This document shows, piece by piece, positions 34,494 to 43,014 of a stretch of 64,000 nucleotides of DNA. A program made the translations under genes and the position numbers. A model generated the notes under the pieces. The model made no database searches. It saw only the letters and a program-made list of their open reading frames with translations, and was not told the origin of the DNA. The first letter of the stretch is position 1. Every line of letters begins with the position of its first letter. Source of the stretch: WJMD01 sp964596015. Its GTDB lineage: Bacteria > Joyebacterota > Joyebacteria > Joyebacterales > Joyebacteraceae. The stretch is from NCBI GenBank assembly GCA_964596015.1, contig CAZQSB010000005.1:1-64000 (forward strand), given 5' to 3'.

Positions 34494-35045
34494 ATGGAAT
34501 CAGGAGGAGGCGTTCGAAGGGGAACCGAGCGGGAGCGACCCGACGCATCGCTTCCGCTGGTGCTGGTCTGGGCCTTCGCGATACTGGCCGCGGCCCAGGC
34601 GATCTACTACTACCCGAGGATGCCGGACGTCATGGCGACGCACTTCGCTTTCGCGGGGCGGGCGAACGGCTGGTCGGGGAAGACATCGTTCGTCATCTGG
34701 TTCGGCCTCGCCGAGGCCCTGTTCCTCTTTCTCGGCTTCGGGATCCCGTGGCTCCTGCGCCGCATGCCGGCGGCATTCGTCAACATACCGCACCGCGAAC
34801 TCTGGTTCAACGAACCCCACCGCGAAAGGACCATCGAGGATCTCAGCGTGTGGATGCTCTGGTTCAGCGCGGTCACGCTGGCCTTCCTCGTCGCCACCGC
34901 GCAGTTCATCTACCTCGCGAACCTCGGCGCCGGCGAGCCGACGCTCGCGAGGTCCTTCGTCGCCGTCGTCGGAGCCTTCATCGCCGCCATGGTCTGGCTC
35001 GTGTTCCTCGTCTTCCGCCGATTCGGGCGGAAACCGTCGCGCTGA
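34494..35045 (+). CDS. DUF1648-domain membrane protein
   Basis: 183 residues, four membrane segments. The pattern YYYPRMPDVMATHFAFAGRANGW is the DUF1648 signature (P-x-x-HF-x-x-x-G). ATG 34494 follows GGGGAGGGA. Function unknown; DUF1648 is found alone or in SdpI-like proteins. Confidence 0.83.
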   Translation: MESGGGVRRGTERERPDASLPLVLVWAFAILAAAQAIYYYPRMPDVMATHFAFAGRANGWSGKTSFVIWFGLAEALFLFLGFGIPWLLRRMPAAFVNIPHRELWFNEPHRERTIEDLSVWMLWFSAVTLAFLVATAQFIYLANLGAGEPTLARSFVAVVGAFIAAMVWLVFLVFRRFGRKPSR

Positions 35046-35072
35046 CCGAGGCTTGCCGGCCGCGCCGCCGCT

Positions 35073-36065
35073 CTACCGGCGGCTCCGGAGAAGGACGTCG
35101 CCGTCGCTGGTTCTGATCCTGATGCGGCCGTCGCCGCCTCCGATGACGCCGGAGGCCATGTGCTCGTCCTCCTCGTAGTCAGCTATGTCGACACCGTCGA
35201 GCTCGAGCCTCCCATCGTCCGTCGTGAAGAGGAGCTTCGCCGACAGCCCGGGCACATACACGATGTCGGCATCGCCGTCGTCGAGATCGATGTCGAGGTC
35301 GACGGACGGCATCTCGGCGAGCTCGACCCTCACGTCGCCGTCCTCGCCCCGGATCTCCAGCCTCTCGCCGACCATGCCGTGCAGCGCGACGTCGCCGTCG
35401 TCGACCACGATCTCCATGTTCCCCGCGCTGCCGCTTGCCAGCACGTCGCCGTCTCCGAGCCTGAGCCGGGCGAAGGGGAACTCGCACTCCGTGAGAACGA
35501 CATCCCCGTCGTCGCCGGTGAGCCGGAGCTCCGCCGCGACCCCCGTCAAGGCGAGGTCGCCGTCCTCGAACGCGATCCTGATCTCGCCGGCCCTGCTGTC
35601 CGAGATGTCCACGTCGCCGTCGTCCAGAGTGATCGCGATCGGCGCGGTCCTGCCGTCGACCGTGACGTCGCCGTCATCGCCCGTCAGGCGAAGGACGACC
35701 CAGGACGGGGCCTTGATGGAGTAGACGTACTCGTCGATGGAGCGCACGCGCACGAACGGCGCGCCCCCCGGAATCTCGCGTCCCTCGATGAGGATCTCGC
35801 CGTCCACGCGGCGGATGTCCGCTTCGAAGTCGGGGTCGCGACCGAACCCGAGCCCCTTGACGTCGGCGCGGTAGGCGACCCTGACATCCACGGTGTTCTC
35901 GTCCCAGGAACTGACGCGGACATCGCCGTCCCCGAATCGGCACTCGATGACGTCGCCCTCGAGAGCCTCGAACGACTCATGGAACTCGCGGTCGACCATG
36001 ACCGCTGAGGCGGCGCCCGACGCGAGCGTCACCACGACGAAGACCAGCGCGAACGTGCGTTTCAT
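35073..36065 (-). CDS. Secreted DUF4097-like protein with DGDV repeats
   Basis: 330 residues. Signal peptide to about residue 21 (LVFVVVTLASGAASA). The body repeats a strand-turn unit whose core is (D/G)DGDV about every 18-20 residues (DDGDVTVDG, DDGDVDISD, EDGDLALTG, DDGDVVLTE, GDGDVLASG, DDGDVALHG, EDGDVRVEL), as in DUF4097 beta-strand repeat proteins. Strongly acidic, possibly Ca-binding. Periplasmic or surface; role unknown. Confidence 0.8.
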   Translation of the reverse strand: MKRTFALVFVVVTLASGAASAVMVDREFHESFEALEGDVIECRFGDGDVRVSSWDENTVDVRVAYRADVKGLGFGRDPDFEADIRRVDGEILIEGREIPGGAPFVRVRSIDEYVYSIKAPSWVVLRLTGDDGDVTVDGRTAPIAITLDDGDVDISDSRAGEIRIAFEDGDLALTGVAAELRLTGDDGDVVLTECEFPFARLRLGDGDVLASGSAGNMEIVVDDGDVALHGMVGERLEIRGEDGDVRVELAEMPSVDLDIDLDDGDADIVYVPGLSAKLLFTTDDGRLELDGVDIADYEEDEHMASGVIGGGDGRIRIRTSDGDVLLRSRR

Positions 36066-36170
36066 GAGGGCCCTCCCCTCTCCCAGGAGAACTTGAGAGC
36101 GCAGTTACATCCCTTGTGACCGGTGAACCGCTCCCCGGGTTTCCGCCGTCTGGCGCTGCGGAAGCCACCG

Positions 36171-36179
36171 TGCTACAAT
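36171..36179 (+). promoter_or_regulatory. Extended -10 promoter for pepF
   Basis: TG-C-TACAAT 35 bp upstream of ATG 36214; no convincing -35. Confidence 0.45.
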
Positions 36180-36213
36180 ACCCGACCGACGCCAATATGA
36201 GAAGGAGGACGCG

Positions 36214-38037
36214 ATGCCCAAGAAAGAGCAGCGACTGCCGCACTGGGACCTCACCACCGTCTACAAGAGCCTGGAGTCCGGCGATTTCGAGGCAGACTTA
36301 GAACTCCTCAGGAAGCAACTCGGCGAGCTCGAGGGGATGATCGAGGAGCATCACATCGGCACCCTGGACCGCCCGCCGGACGACCTCGAGCACACCGGCG
36401 AGGTCCTCGACGCGTTCATCGAGAAGCTCAACGCGATGCTCCGCATCCGCGCGACTCTCGAGGCCTATATCTACGGCTTCGTTACGACCGACTCGTACAA
36501 CAAGACGGCCGCTCGACGCATGAGCGAACTCGAGAACGTCGGCGTCCGAGCGCGCAAGATCTTCGTCCGGTTCGAAGCGTGGGTCGGCTCGCTCGAGTCG
36601 TCGCTCGATGAGATCGCGAAGACCGCGCCGACAACGAAGGAGCACCGCCTCGCTCTCGCCGATGTCGCCGAGGAGAGCCGGTTCCGGATGGACACGGCGC
36701 TCGAGGACCTCACGTCCGAGCTCGTCATCTCGGGCGGCGGCGCCATGTGGAAGCTCCAGGGAACGGTGACGAGCCAGCTGAAGATGCCGTTCAAGAAGCC
36801 CGACGGCGAGACCGAGGAGCTTCCGATCACGATCATCCGCAACATGTCGACCTCGCCGGACGAGAGCGTTCGCCGGCGCGCGTACGAGACCGAGCTCGCG
36901 GGGTACGAGCGGATCCGGGAGCCGGTCGCCTTCGCCCTGAACTGCGTCAAGGGAACGGCCATAACGCTGGCGAAGCGTCGCGGTCACGAGAGCGTGCTCG
37001 ACAAGACCCTTCAGCAGAACAGGATGGATCGCGAGACGCTCGACGCGCTCCTCGAGTCCATGCGCGAGTCGTTCACCGACTTCCGGCGCTACTTCGCGAG
37101 CAAGGCGAAGAAGCTCGGCAAGCAGAAACTGGCCTGGTGGGACCTCGTCGCGCCGGTCGGCACTGCCGAGCTCACGTACTCGTGGGACGAGGCGCGCGAC
37201 TTCATCGTCGAGCAGTTCGGGACGTTCACCGGCGAGCTGGCCGACTTCGCGAAGAACGCCTTCGAGAAGCGCTGGATCGACGCCGAGCCGAGGGACGGCA
37301 AGACCGGCGGCGCGTACTGCATGCGCGTTCCGAAGGTCGACGAGTCCCGCATCCTGGCCAACTTCGACGGCAGCTTCGACCAGGTCTCGACACTGGCTCA
37401 CGAGCTCGGGCACGGCTTCCACAATCACTGCCAGATCGGGCTGCCGCGCCTGCGCTCCGGTTCTCCGATGCCGCTCGCCGAGACGGCGTCGATCTTCTGT
37501 GAGACCATCGTGACGAACGCCGCGCTGTCTACGGCGACGCCCGATGAGAAGCTCAGCATCCTCGAGAACCAGCTCGTCAACGGGAGTCAGGTCATCGTTG
37601 ACATCTACTCCCGCTTCCTGTTCGAGTCGGAGGTGGTGCGCCGCCGCGAGGAGGCCGAGCTTTCGGCCGACGACTTCTGCGAGATCATGCTGGACGCTCA
37701 GAAGCAGACGTACGGCGACGGCCTCGACCGGGACCATCTCAACCGGTACATGTGGCTGTGGAAGCCGCACTACTACTCCCACGAGCTGAGCTTCTACAAC
37801 TTCCCCTACGCGTTCGGTCTCCTCTTCGGGCTCGGGGTCTACGCGATCTACGAGAAGGAGGGAGACGAGTTCATCCCCAGGTACAAGGAACTCCTCAGGA
37901 GCACCGGCGAGGGGAAGATCCCGGACCTGGCGTCCGAGTACGGCATCGATGTTCGCTCCAGGAAGTTCTGGGACGCGAGTCTCGATGTGCTTCGGAAGCA
38001 GATCGACCAGTACTGCGAGATGGACGCGTCCGACTGA
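36214..38037 (+). CDS. pepF: M3-family oligoendopeptidase (PepF type)
   Basis: 607 residues. Zinc site HELGH at 396-400 in TLAHELGHGFHNHCQIG, third ligand Glu in PLAETASIFCE. The helical N-terminal domain and ending (LDVLRKQIDQYCEM) are typical of PepF. Cytoplasmic breakdown of oligopeptides. ATG 36214 follows AAGGAGGA. Followed by a strong terminator. Confidence 0.93.
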   Translation: MPKKEQRLPHWDLTTVYKSLESGDFEADLELLRKQLGELEGMIEEHHIGTLDRPPDDLEHTGEVLDAFIEKLNAMLRIRATLEAYIYGFVTTDSYNKTAARRMSELENVGVRARKIFVRFEAWVGSLESSLDEIAKTAPTTKEHRLALADVAEESRFRMDTALEDLTSELVISGGGAMWKLQGTVTSQLKMPFKKPDGETEELPITIIRNMSTSPDESVRRRAYETELAGYERIREPVAFALNCVKGTAITLAKRRGHESVLDKTLQQNRMDRETLDALLESMRESFTDFRRYFASKAKKLGKQKLAWWDLVAPVGTAELTYSWDEARDFIVEQFGTFTGELADFAKNAFEKRWIDAEPRDGKTGGAYCMRVPKVDESRILANFDGSFDQVSTLAHELGHGFHNHCQIGLPRLRSGSPMPLAETASIFCETIVTNAALSTATPDEKLSILENQLVNGSQVIVDIYSRFLFESEVVRRREEAELSADDFCEIMLDAQKQTYGDGLDRDHLNRYMWLWKPHYYSHELSFYNFPYAFGLLFGLGVYAIYEKEGDEFIPRYKELLRSTGEGKIPDLASEYGIDVRSRKFWDASLDVLRKQIDQYCEMDASD

Positions 38038-38114
38038 CATGAGCGCGCCGCGGGCCGGCCGTCGGCGCAAGTCCGAGCCGGAGAAGACCCGAAAGAGACA
38101 GCAGATGGGATGCA

Positions 38115-38143
38115 GGGGCGGCCGTCGGCCGCCCCTTTTCCTT
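38115..38143 (+). terminator. Rho-independent terminator after pepF
   Basis: GGGGCGGCC (38115-38123), GTC loop, GGCCGCCCC (38127-38135), then TTTTCCTT. Lies 78 bp after the pepF stop. The rest of 38038-38334 holds only the promoter of the kinase gene. Confidence 0.88.
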
Positions 38144-38186
38144 CCGCGCTCGTGGCATGATTCGTCTGGGCTTGCCGGGCTTCATC

Positions 38187-38195
38187 TGCTATATT
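38187..38195 (+). promoter_or_regulatory. Extended -10 promoter for the Ser/Thr kinase gene
   Basis: TG-C-TATATT with no good -35; start expected near 38202, giving a GC-rich leader of about 130 nt. Confidence 0.45.
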
Positions 38196-38334
38196 GGTTA
38201 ATGAGCCGTAACCACCCAGTTCCGGCCGCCGGAGCGTCTCCTGCCGGGCCGGCGCCGCGAGGAGGTTCCCGCCCGACCCGGCCGCAGCCCCGCTACGCCC
38301 GGTCCGGCTGAGCCTGTGACCGCGGGAGAGGGCC

Positions 38335-40902
38335 ATGATCGACCAGATCGTCGGCCACTACAGGATCACCGAGAAGCTCGGTTCCGGCGGCATGGGCGTC
38401 GTCTTCCGCGCGGTCGACACGCGCCTCGGTCGCGAGGTGGCGCTCAAGTTCCTGCCCGCGGACCTCACCCGCGACGAGTCCGCGAAGGAGCGCTTCATCC
38501 AGGAGGCGCGGGCTGCGTCATCGCTGGACCACAGGAACATCTGCACAATCCACGACATCGACGAGACCGACGACGGTCGGCTCTACATCTGCATGGCCTG
38601 CTACGACGGCCGGACCCTGAAGAAGCGTCTCGAGAGCGGACCACTGCCCGTCGTCGAGGCCGTCAGGACCGCGTCGGAGGTCGCCCGGGGACTCGCGCAG
38701 GCCCACGCGCGCGGGATCATCCACCGCGACATCAAGCCCGCCAACGTCTTCGTCACGACGGACGGCGGCGTGCGGATCCTCGACTTCGGCCTGGCCAAGC
38801 TCGCGGGTCGGGAGGGGCTGACGGACGCCGGGACGGCCGTCGGCACGGCGGCCTACATGTCTCCGGAGCAGGCCGGCGGGGACGTCGACCATCGGACCGA
38901 CATCTGGTCACTGGGCGCGACGCTCTACGAGCTGCTTGCCGGTACCACTCCGTTCAGAGGCGACAACCCGCAGGGCATGGTCCATTCCATCCTGACGGCG
39001 GACCCCCCGCCACTCAGCATTCTGAGAGAGGAGGTGCCACCCGAGATCGAGCGTATCGTCGCCAGGTGCCTTCAGAAGAACCCCGACCGCAGGTACCCGA
39101 CCGCCTCCGCCCTCGCAGACGCTCTCGACGCGGCGGCGAACGAGCTCGAGTCACGGTCGCGCGCGCCGACGACCCGGATGAAGAGGCGCGGGGCGCATCC
39201 GAGCGTGTGGGTCGCGGTCTTCGCGCTGGCGGTCGCTGCCGGGCTTCTGCTTCACCCGGGGCTGAGAACGATCTTCCGAACTCCCGCCGGAGAGGGCGAG
39301 CTCCCGTACCCGCGCATCGTATCGGTTCTTCCACTCGCCGGCTCGGGCGCGGCGGCGAGCACCGAGGTCCTGAGGCTCGGCCTGCCGTCCTATCTGGGAC
39401 TGAGACTTCACGCCATCGAAGGACACGAGGACGGGTTCGTCATCCTCCCGGTCGAGGACGCGGTTGAGCGCGGCATCGAGGACCACGAGGGAGCTCGCGG
39501 ACGCGCGGGCGCGACGATGGTGCTCACGGGCTGGCTCGACCGCCGCGGCGACATCGTTCAGTGCAGGCTGACGCTGGTCGACGCCTCGAACGGCGCGACC
39601 ATCGCGCTCCGCGAGTTCGAGGACAGAATCGGCAACGTGGCCGTGTTCGAGGACACCCTGGCCGCGAGCGTCCTTTCGATGCTGGGCGTGGCGACCGATG
39701 ACAGACGTCGGGGACCGCCCGGCGGCACCACGGTCCCGGCCGCCTTCGAGCCATACATTGCCGGGCTGGGCCTTCTGGCTCAGGAGGGAAGCAGCGGCGA
39801 AGCCGCCCGTCACCTCGAGAGGGCGGTCGAGGCCGATCCATCCTTCGGCCTTGCTCACGCGGCGCTCGCCCGGGCGCGCTGGGAGCATTGCTGTGAAGAG
39901 GGCCGATACGACGGCGCAGAGCAGGCGATCGAGTCGTGCCGCACCGCGGCGCAGCTCGCTCCGGGCCTCGCGCTGCCTCACGTCGTCCTCGGAGAGATCC
40001 GAATGCAGCGCGGTCAGGTCGAGGAGGCGACAGCGTCTTTCCGGAAGGCTCTGGCCGTCGACCAGTTCTCGCTCGAGGGAAGACGCGGACTGGTCGACGC
40101 CCTCGACGCGGCCGGCGACGACGACATGGCGGAGGAGATCCTGCGTCGGGGGATCGCGCAGATGCCGGAGGACTGGCGGCGCCACTACGATCTCGGCTTC
40201 TTCCTCCTGATGCACGGCGAATACGATGAGGCCGTCCCCGCGCTCCAGGAGGTGGTCCGTCGCGCTCCCCGCCACGAATCGGTCCATTCGGCCCTGGGCG
40301 CGGCCTTCTTCTATCTGGAACGGTGGGGAGACGCGCGTGAAGCGTTCACGCGCTCGCTCGATATCCGGCCGGACTACGCGGCATACTCGAACCTCGCCAC
40401 CCTGTTCTTTCAGGAGGGTCGGTACGCGGACGCGGCGGAGATGTACGAGCAGGCGCTCGCGATGGACGACAGCGACTACAGGGTCTGGGGGAACGCGGGC
40501 GCCGCGTATCTGTGGCTGCCGGGACAACGGCAGCGGGCGATCGAAAAGTACCGACGAGCGGCCGAGATTGCGCGGGCGGCCTGCGAGGCCGACCCGCTCA
40601 ACGCCCGCCTTCAGTCGCATCTCGCGTCGTACTACGGCGAACTCGGTGAGAGCGAGAAGGCCCTCGAGCGCGTCGGGATCGCCATCGGTCTCGATCCTGA
40701 CGATCCGGAGGTCATGTTCCACGTCGGCCACACGTACGAGGTCCTCGGCGAGCGCGACACGGCCATCGATTGGATAGCCCGCGCCATCGAGCACGGCTTC
40801 CCGCGGGCCCAGATCGAGAGGACGCCGGGGCTCAGAGCGCTCTGCGCCGAGGAGCGATACTACGAACTGATCGAGGAGACAGAAGGAGTTGAGCTCCTCT
40901 AG
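38335..40902 (+). CDS. Membrane-anchored Ser/Thr protein kinase with TPR repeats
   Basis: 855 residues. Kinase domain 8-275: Gly loop GSGGMG (16-21), Lys38, Glu57, HRD 130-132 (HRDIKPANVF), DFG 150-152, all present, so active. One membrane segment follows at about 287-303 (VWVAVFALAVAAGLLL), then a region that tests as a TolB-N-like/FlgO-like sensor fold (LRLGLPSYLGLRL), then at least seven TPR-type helical pairs (470-840; for example HYDLGFFLLMHGEYDEAVPAL). A receptor-like kinase with extracytoplasmic protein-interaction domain. Substrates unknown. Confidence 0.9.
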   Translation: MIDQIVGHYRITEKLGSGGMGVVFRAVDTRLGREVALKFLPADLTRDESAKERFIQEARAASSLDHRNICTIHDIDETDDGRLYICMACYDGRTLKKRLESGPLPVVEAVRTASEVARGLAQAHARGIIHRDIKPANVFVTTDGGVRILDFGLAKLAGREGLTDAGTAVGTAAYMSPEQAGGDVDHRTDIWSLGATLYELLAGTTPFRGDNPQGMVHSILTADPPPLSILREEVPPEIERIVARCLQKNPDRRYPTASALADALDAAANELESRSRAPTTRMKRRGAHPSVWVAVFALAVAAGLLLHPGLRTIFRTPAGEGELPYPRIVSVLPLAGSGAAASTEVLRLGLPSYLGLRLHAIEGHEDGFVILPVEDAVERGIEDHEGARGRAGATMVLTGWLDRRGDIVQCRLTLVDASNGATIALREFEDRIGNVAVFEDTLAASVLSMLGVATDDRRRGPPGGTTVPAAFEPYIAGLGLLAQEGSSGEAARHLERAVEADPSFGLAHAALARARWEHCCEEGRYDGAEQAIESCRTAAQLAPGLALPHVVLGEIRMQRGQVEEATASFRKALAVDQFSLEGRRGLVDALDAAGDDDMAEEILRRGIAQMPEDWRRHYDLGFFLLMHGEYDEAVPALQEVVRRAPRHESVHSALGAAFFYLERWGDAREAFTRSLDIRPDYAAYSNLATLFFQEGRYADAAEMYEQALAMDDSDYRVWGNAGAAYLWLPGQRQRAIEKYRRAAEIARAACEADPLNARLQSHLASYYGELGESEKALERVGIAIGLDPDDPEVMFHVGHTYEVLGERDTAIDWIARAIEHGFPRAQIERTPGLRALCAEERYYELIEETEGVELL

Positions 40903-40934
40903 GTGAGAACCTGTCCTTGGAAGGAGGAAGAACG

Positions 40935-41246
40935 TTGGAGGAACAGACTCAGAGCGTCGAGATCCCGATCACACTCGAGGGCGACACCCTCAAGGCCGCT
41001 CCCGCCGAGGCGGCGCCCGGCGCCACCGTCGTCTGGCAGGCGGGCAGCGACACCGTGAGCATCTGGTTCCCCGAGGACGACGTGTTCGGGACCAGGGAGC
41101 TCACCAATCGCAGCACAGGCGACATCGAACACACAGTGAGCGGCGACGCGGCGGAAGGGAGCTACCGCTACGCGATATTCAGTCACGGCAAGGGCGACTT
41201 CGTCCAGGGAGGGTCGCACCCCGTCCTGATCATCAAGAAGCCGTAG
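40935..41246 (+). CDS. Small hypothetical beta-rich protein
   Basis: 103 residues, no signal peptide, no membrane segment. The beta-strand pattern (SVEIPITLEGDTLKAAPAEA; VVWQAGSDTVSIWFPEDDVF; YRYAIFSHGKGDFVQGGSHP) recalls cupredoxin-like small folds, but the copper ligands are not in the normal places. TTG 40935 fits AAGGAGG at 40921-40927 (7 nt); TTG 40917 precedes that RBS. It begins 32 bp after the kinase gene and may be co-transcribed. Confidence 0.6.
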   Translation: MEEQTQSVEIPITLEGDTLKAAPAEAAPGATVVWQAGSDTVSIWFPEDDVFGTRELTNRSTGDIEHTVSGDAAEGSYRYAIFSHGKGDFVQGGSHPVLIIKKP

Positions 41247-41256
41247 CCGGCGCGCG

Positions 41257-41997
41257 CTAGCGCCGCGCCACGACCACGATCCACTTGCTCGTGTCGGTCA
41301 AGGGGCCGCGCTTGAAATCGCCGTAGAGCTCGTGCCGCGTGAGCCCGGCATAGTCGAGCGCCTCGGCGATCTGCTCGGGCGTGATGACGGCGGTCGAGGC
41401 GGACTCGATGAGAGAATCGGTCCGCGTGGTGCCGGGGAGATGCTCCTTATAGAGGATATCGAACGACGCAATGTCCTCGGCCTCGATCCAGGTCTGCGCG
41501 ACGAACCGGATGACGACCCGTCCCCCGGGCAGCTCGACACGCTCCGGCGAGAACGAGCGTATCTGCCGGAGCGACGACGGCGACATGATGTCGAACGCGA
41601 AGATGCCGTCGTCGTCGAGGTGGTCCGCCGCCGTCCGGAAGATCCCCAGAAGATCCTCGGGGTTGTCGCCCTGCACGCCGCCCGAGGGCGAGTAGACGTA
41701 CCCGAAGGTGCGCCCGAGGTCGAACGACAGCATGTCGGCCTTGAGCAGCCTGCAGCGGCCCGAGATGTTCGGGCACTCCATGCGCCGTTTCATCTTCGCC
41801 TGTCTGAGCATCTCGGCCGAGTTGTCGATCCCGATACCGTCCCGTCCGTCCTTGCAGATCTCGAACAGCACGCGCCCCGTCCCGACGCCGAGTTCCAGAA
41901 CGTCGCCGCTGGTCTCCCGGGCCAGTTCCCTGTAGAACTCGAGATTCCCCTTCGATTCGAAGTAGTCGTAGTACTGCGCGCTGCGAGAGTAGGTCAT
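41257..41997 (-). CDS. Class I SAM-dependent methyltransferase
   Basis: 246 residues. Motif I GDVLELGVGTGRVLFEI, acidic residue IGIDNSAEM, then YSPSGGVQ and HLDDDGIFAFDIMSP. Substrate unknown. The gene ends 10 bp after the stop of the convergent gene. Confidence 0.87.
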   Translation of the reverse strand: MTYSRSAQYYDYFESKGNLEFYRELARETSGDVLELGVGTGRVLFEICKDGRDGIGIDNSAEMLRQAKMKRRMECPNISGRCRLLKADMLSFDLGRTFGYVYSPSGGVQGDNPEDLLGIFRTAADHLDDDGIFAFDIMSPSSLRQIRSFSPERVELPGGRVVIRFVAQTWIEAEDIASFDILYKEHLPGTTRTDSLIESASTAVITPEQIAEALDYAGLTRHELYGDFKRGPLTDTSKWIVVVARR

Positions 41998-42083
41998 GGG
42001 TCGCGGCTCCGTTCTCCCTGTCGTAGACTGACGGCACGCTCGATCATATCACGTCGAGACACGCTGAAGGAAGGAGCGCTCTG

Positions 42084-42503
42084 TTGACCGTCCACACGAA
42101 CACCATCGCCGCCCGGACCAGCGGAGACGGCGACACCATCGACGTCACGAGCGAGCTCGCACAGATCATCGACTCGAGCGGGCTCTCAAGCGGCGTCGCC
42201 ACGCTTTTCATTGGGGGTTCGACGGCGGGAATCACGACCATCGAGTTCGAGCCCGGCGCGGTCTCGGACCTGGCGTCGGTCTTAGAGGAGATCGCCCCTC
42301 AGGGACGGGCCTGGCGCCACCACGAGCGCTGGGGCGACTACAACGGCCACAGTCACGTGCGCTCGGCGCTTCTGGGGCCCAGTCTCTCGGTGCCGTTCGT
42401 CGATGGTCGCCTGACGCTCGGCACGTGGCAGCAGGTCGTCCTCATCGACTTCGACGACAAGCCCCGCTCGCGTGAGGTGGTGGTGCAGCTTGTTGGGAAG
42501 TAG
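42084..42503 (+). CDS. YjbQ-family (UPF0047) secondary thiamine-phosphate synthase-like protein
   Basis: 139 residues: GVATLFIGGSTAGITTIEF, HVRSALLGPSLSVPF and LGTWQQVVLIDFD are the family's conserved blocks, with the His residues in place. Members show weak thiamine-phosphate synthase activity; the true role is unsettled. TTG 42084 follows AAGGAAGGAG. Confidence 0.9.
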   Translation: MTVHTNTIAARTSGDGDTIDVTSELAQIIDSSGLSSGVATLFIGGSTAGITTIEFEPGAVSDLASVLEEIAPQGRAWRHHERWGDYNGHSHVRSALLGPSLSVPFVDGRLTLGTWQQVVLIDFDDKPRSREVVVQLVGK

Positions 42504-42506
42504 CGC

Positions 42507-42980
42507 TCAGAGCGTTAGCTCGAAGAACCGCGCTCCGTCGACGGGGTTGTCGCGATAGGCGGGGATCTCACGGAAGCCGAGAGAGCGGTAGAGCGCGTTC
42601 GCGGCGTGCATCGTGCCGATGGTGTCGAGCCGCATCACGCGGTACCCCACACGTCGGGCCTCCTCGATGACGGCCTCGGCCAGTCTCCTTCCGATGCCCT
42701 GTCCTCTTCCCGCGGGCCGCACGTAGAGCCGTTTCATCTCGCAGACATCGCGCTCGAAGGGGCGAAGCGCGACGCACCCGAGGACGATGTCGTCCTGCGT
42801 GGCGAGCAGTATGCACGAGTCGGGCGGCCGGTAGGCCCCGGGGAGATTGCTGATCTCGTGGTCGAAGTCCTGGAACGTCAGGTCGAAGCCGAGGGTGCCC
42901 ACGTACTCTTCGATGAGAGCCTGGGCCTCCTCGTAGTCCTCTGGCATGGCGACGCGCTGTATCTCGATCCGCTGAAGCAT
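42507..42980 (-). CDS. GNAT-family N-acetyltransferase
   Basis: 157 residues. CEMKRLYVRPAGRGQGIGRR is motif A (GRGQGIG), then HAANALYRSLGFREIPAYRDNPVDG, as in the subgroup that ends FFELTL. Start 42980 chosen over 43037, which overlaps the next gene's end. It lies 3 bp from the convergent yjbQ gene. Confidence 0.87.
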   Translation of the reverse strand: MLQRIEIQRVAMPEDYEEAQALIEEYVGTLGFDLTFQDFDHEISNLPGAYRPPDSCILLATQDDIVLGCVALRPFERDVCEMKRLYVRPAGRGQGIGRRLAEAVIEEARRVGYRVMRLDTIGTMHAANALYRSLGFREIPAYRDNPVDGARFFELTL

Positions 42981-43014
42981 GAAGTCCGTTCCGCGGTTGC
43001 GCGGGAAGCCGACG

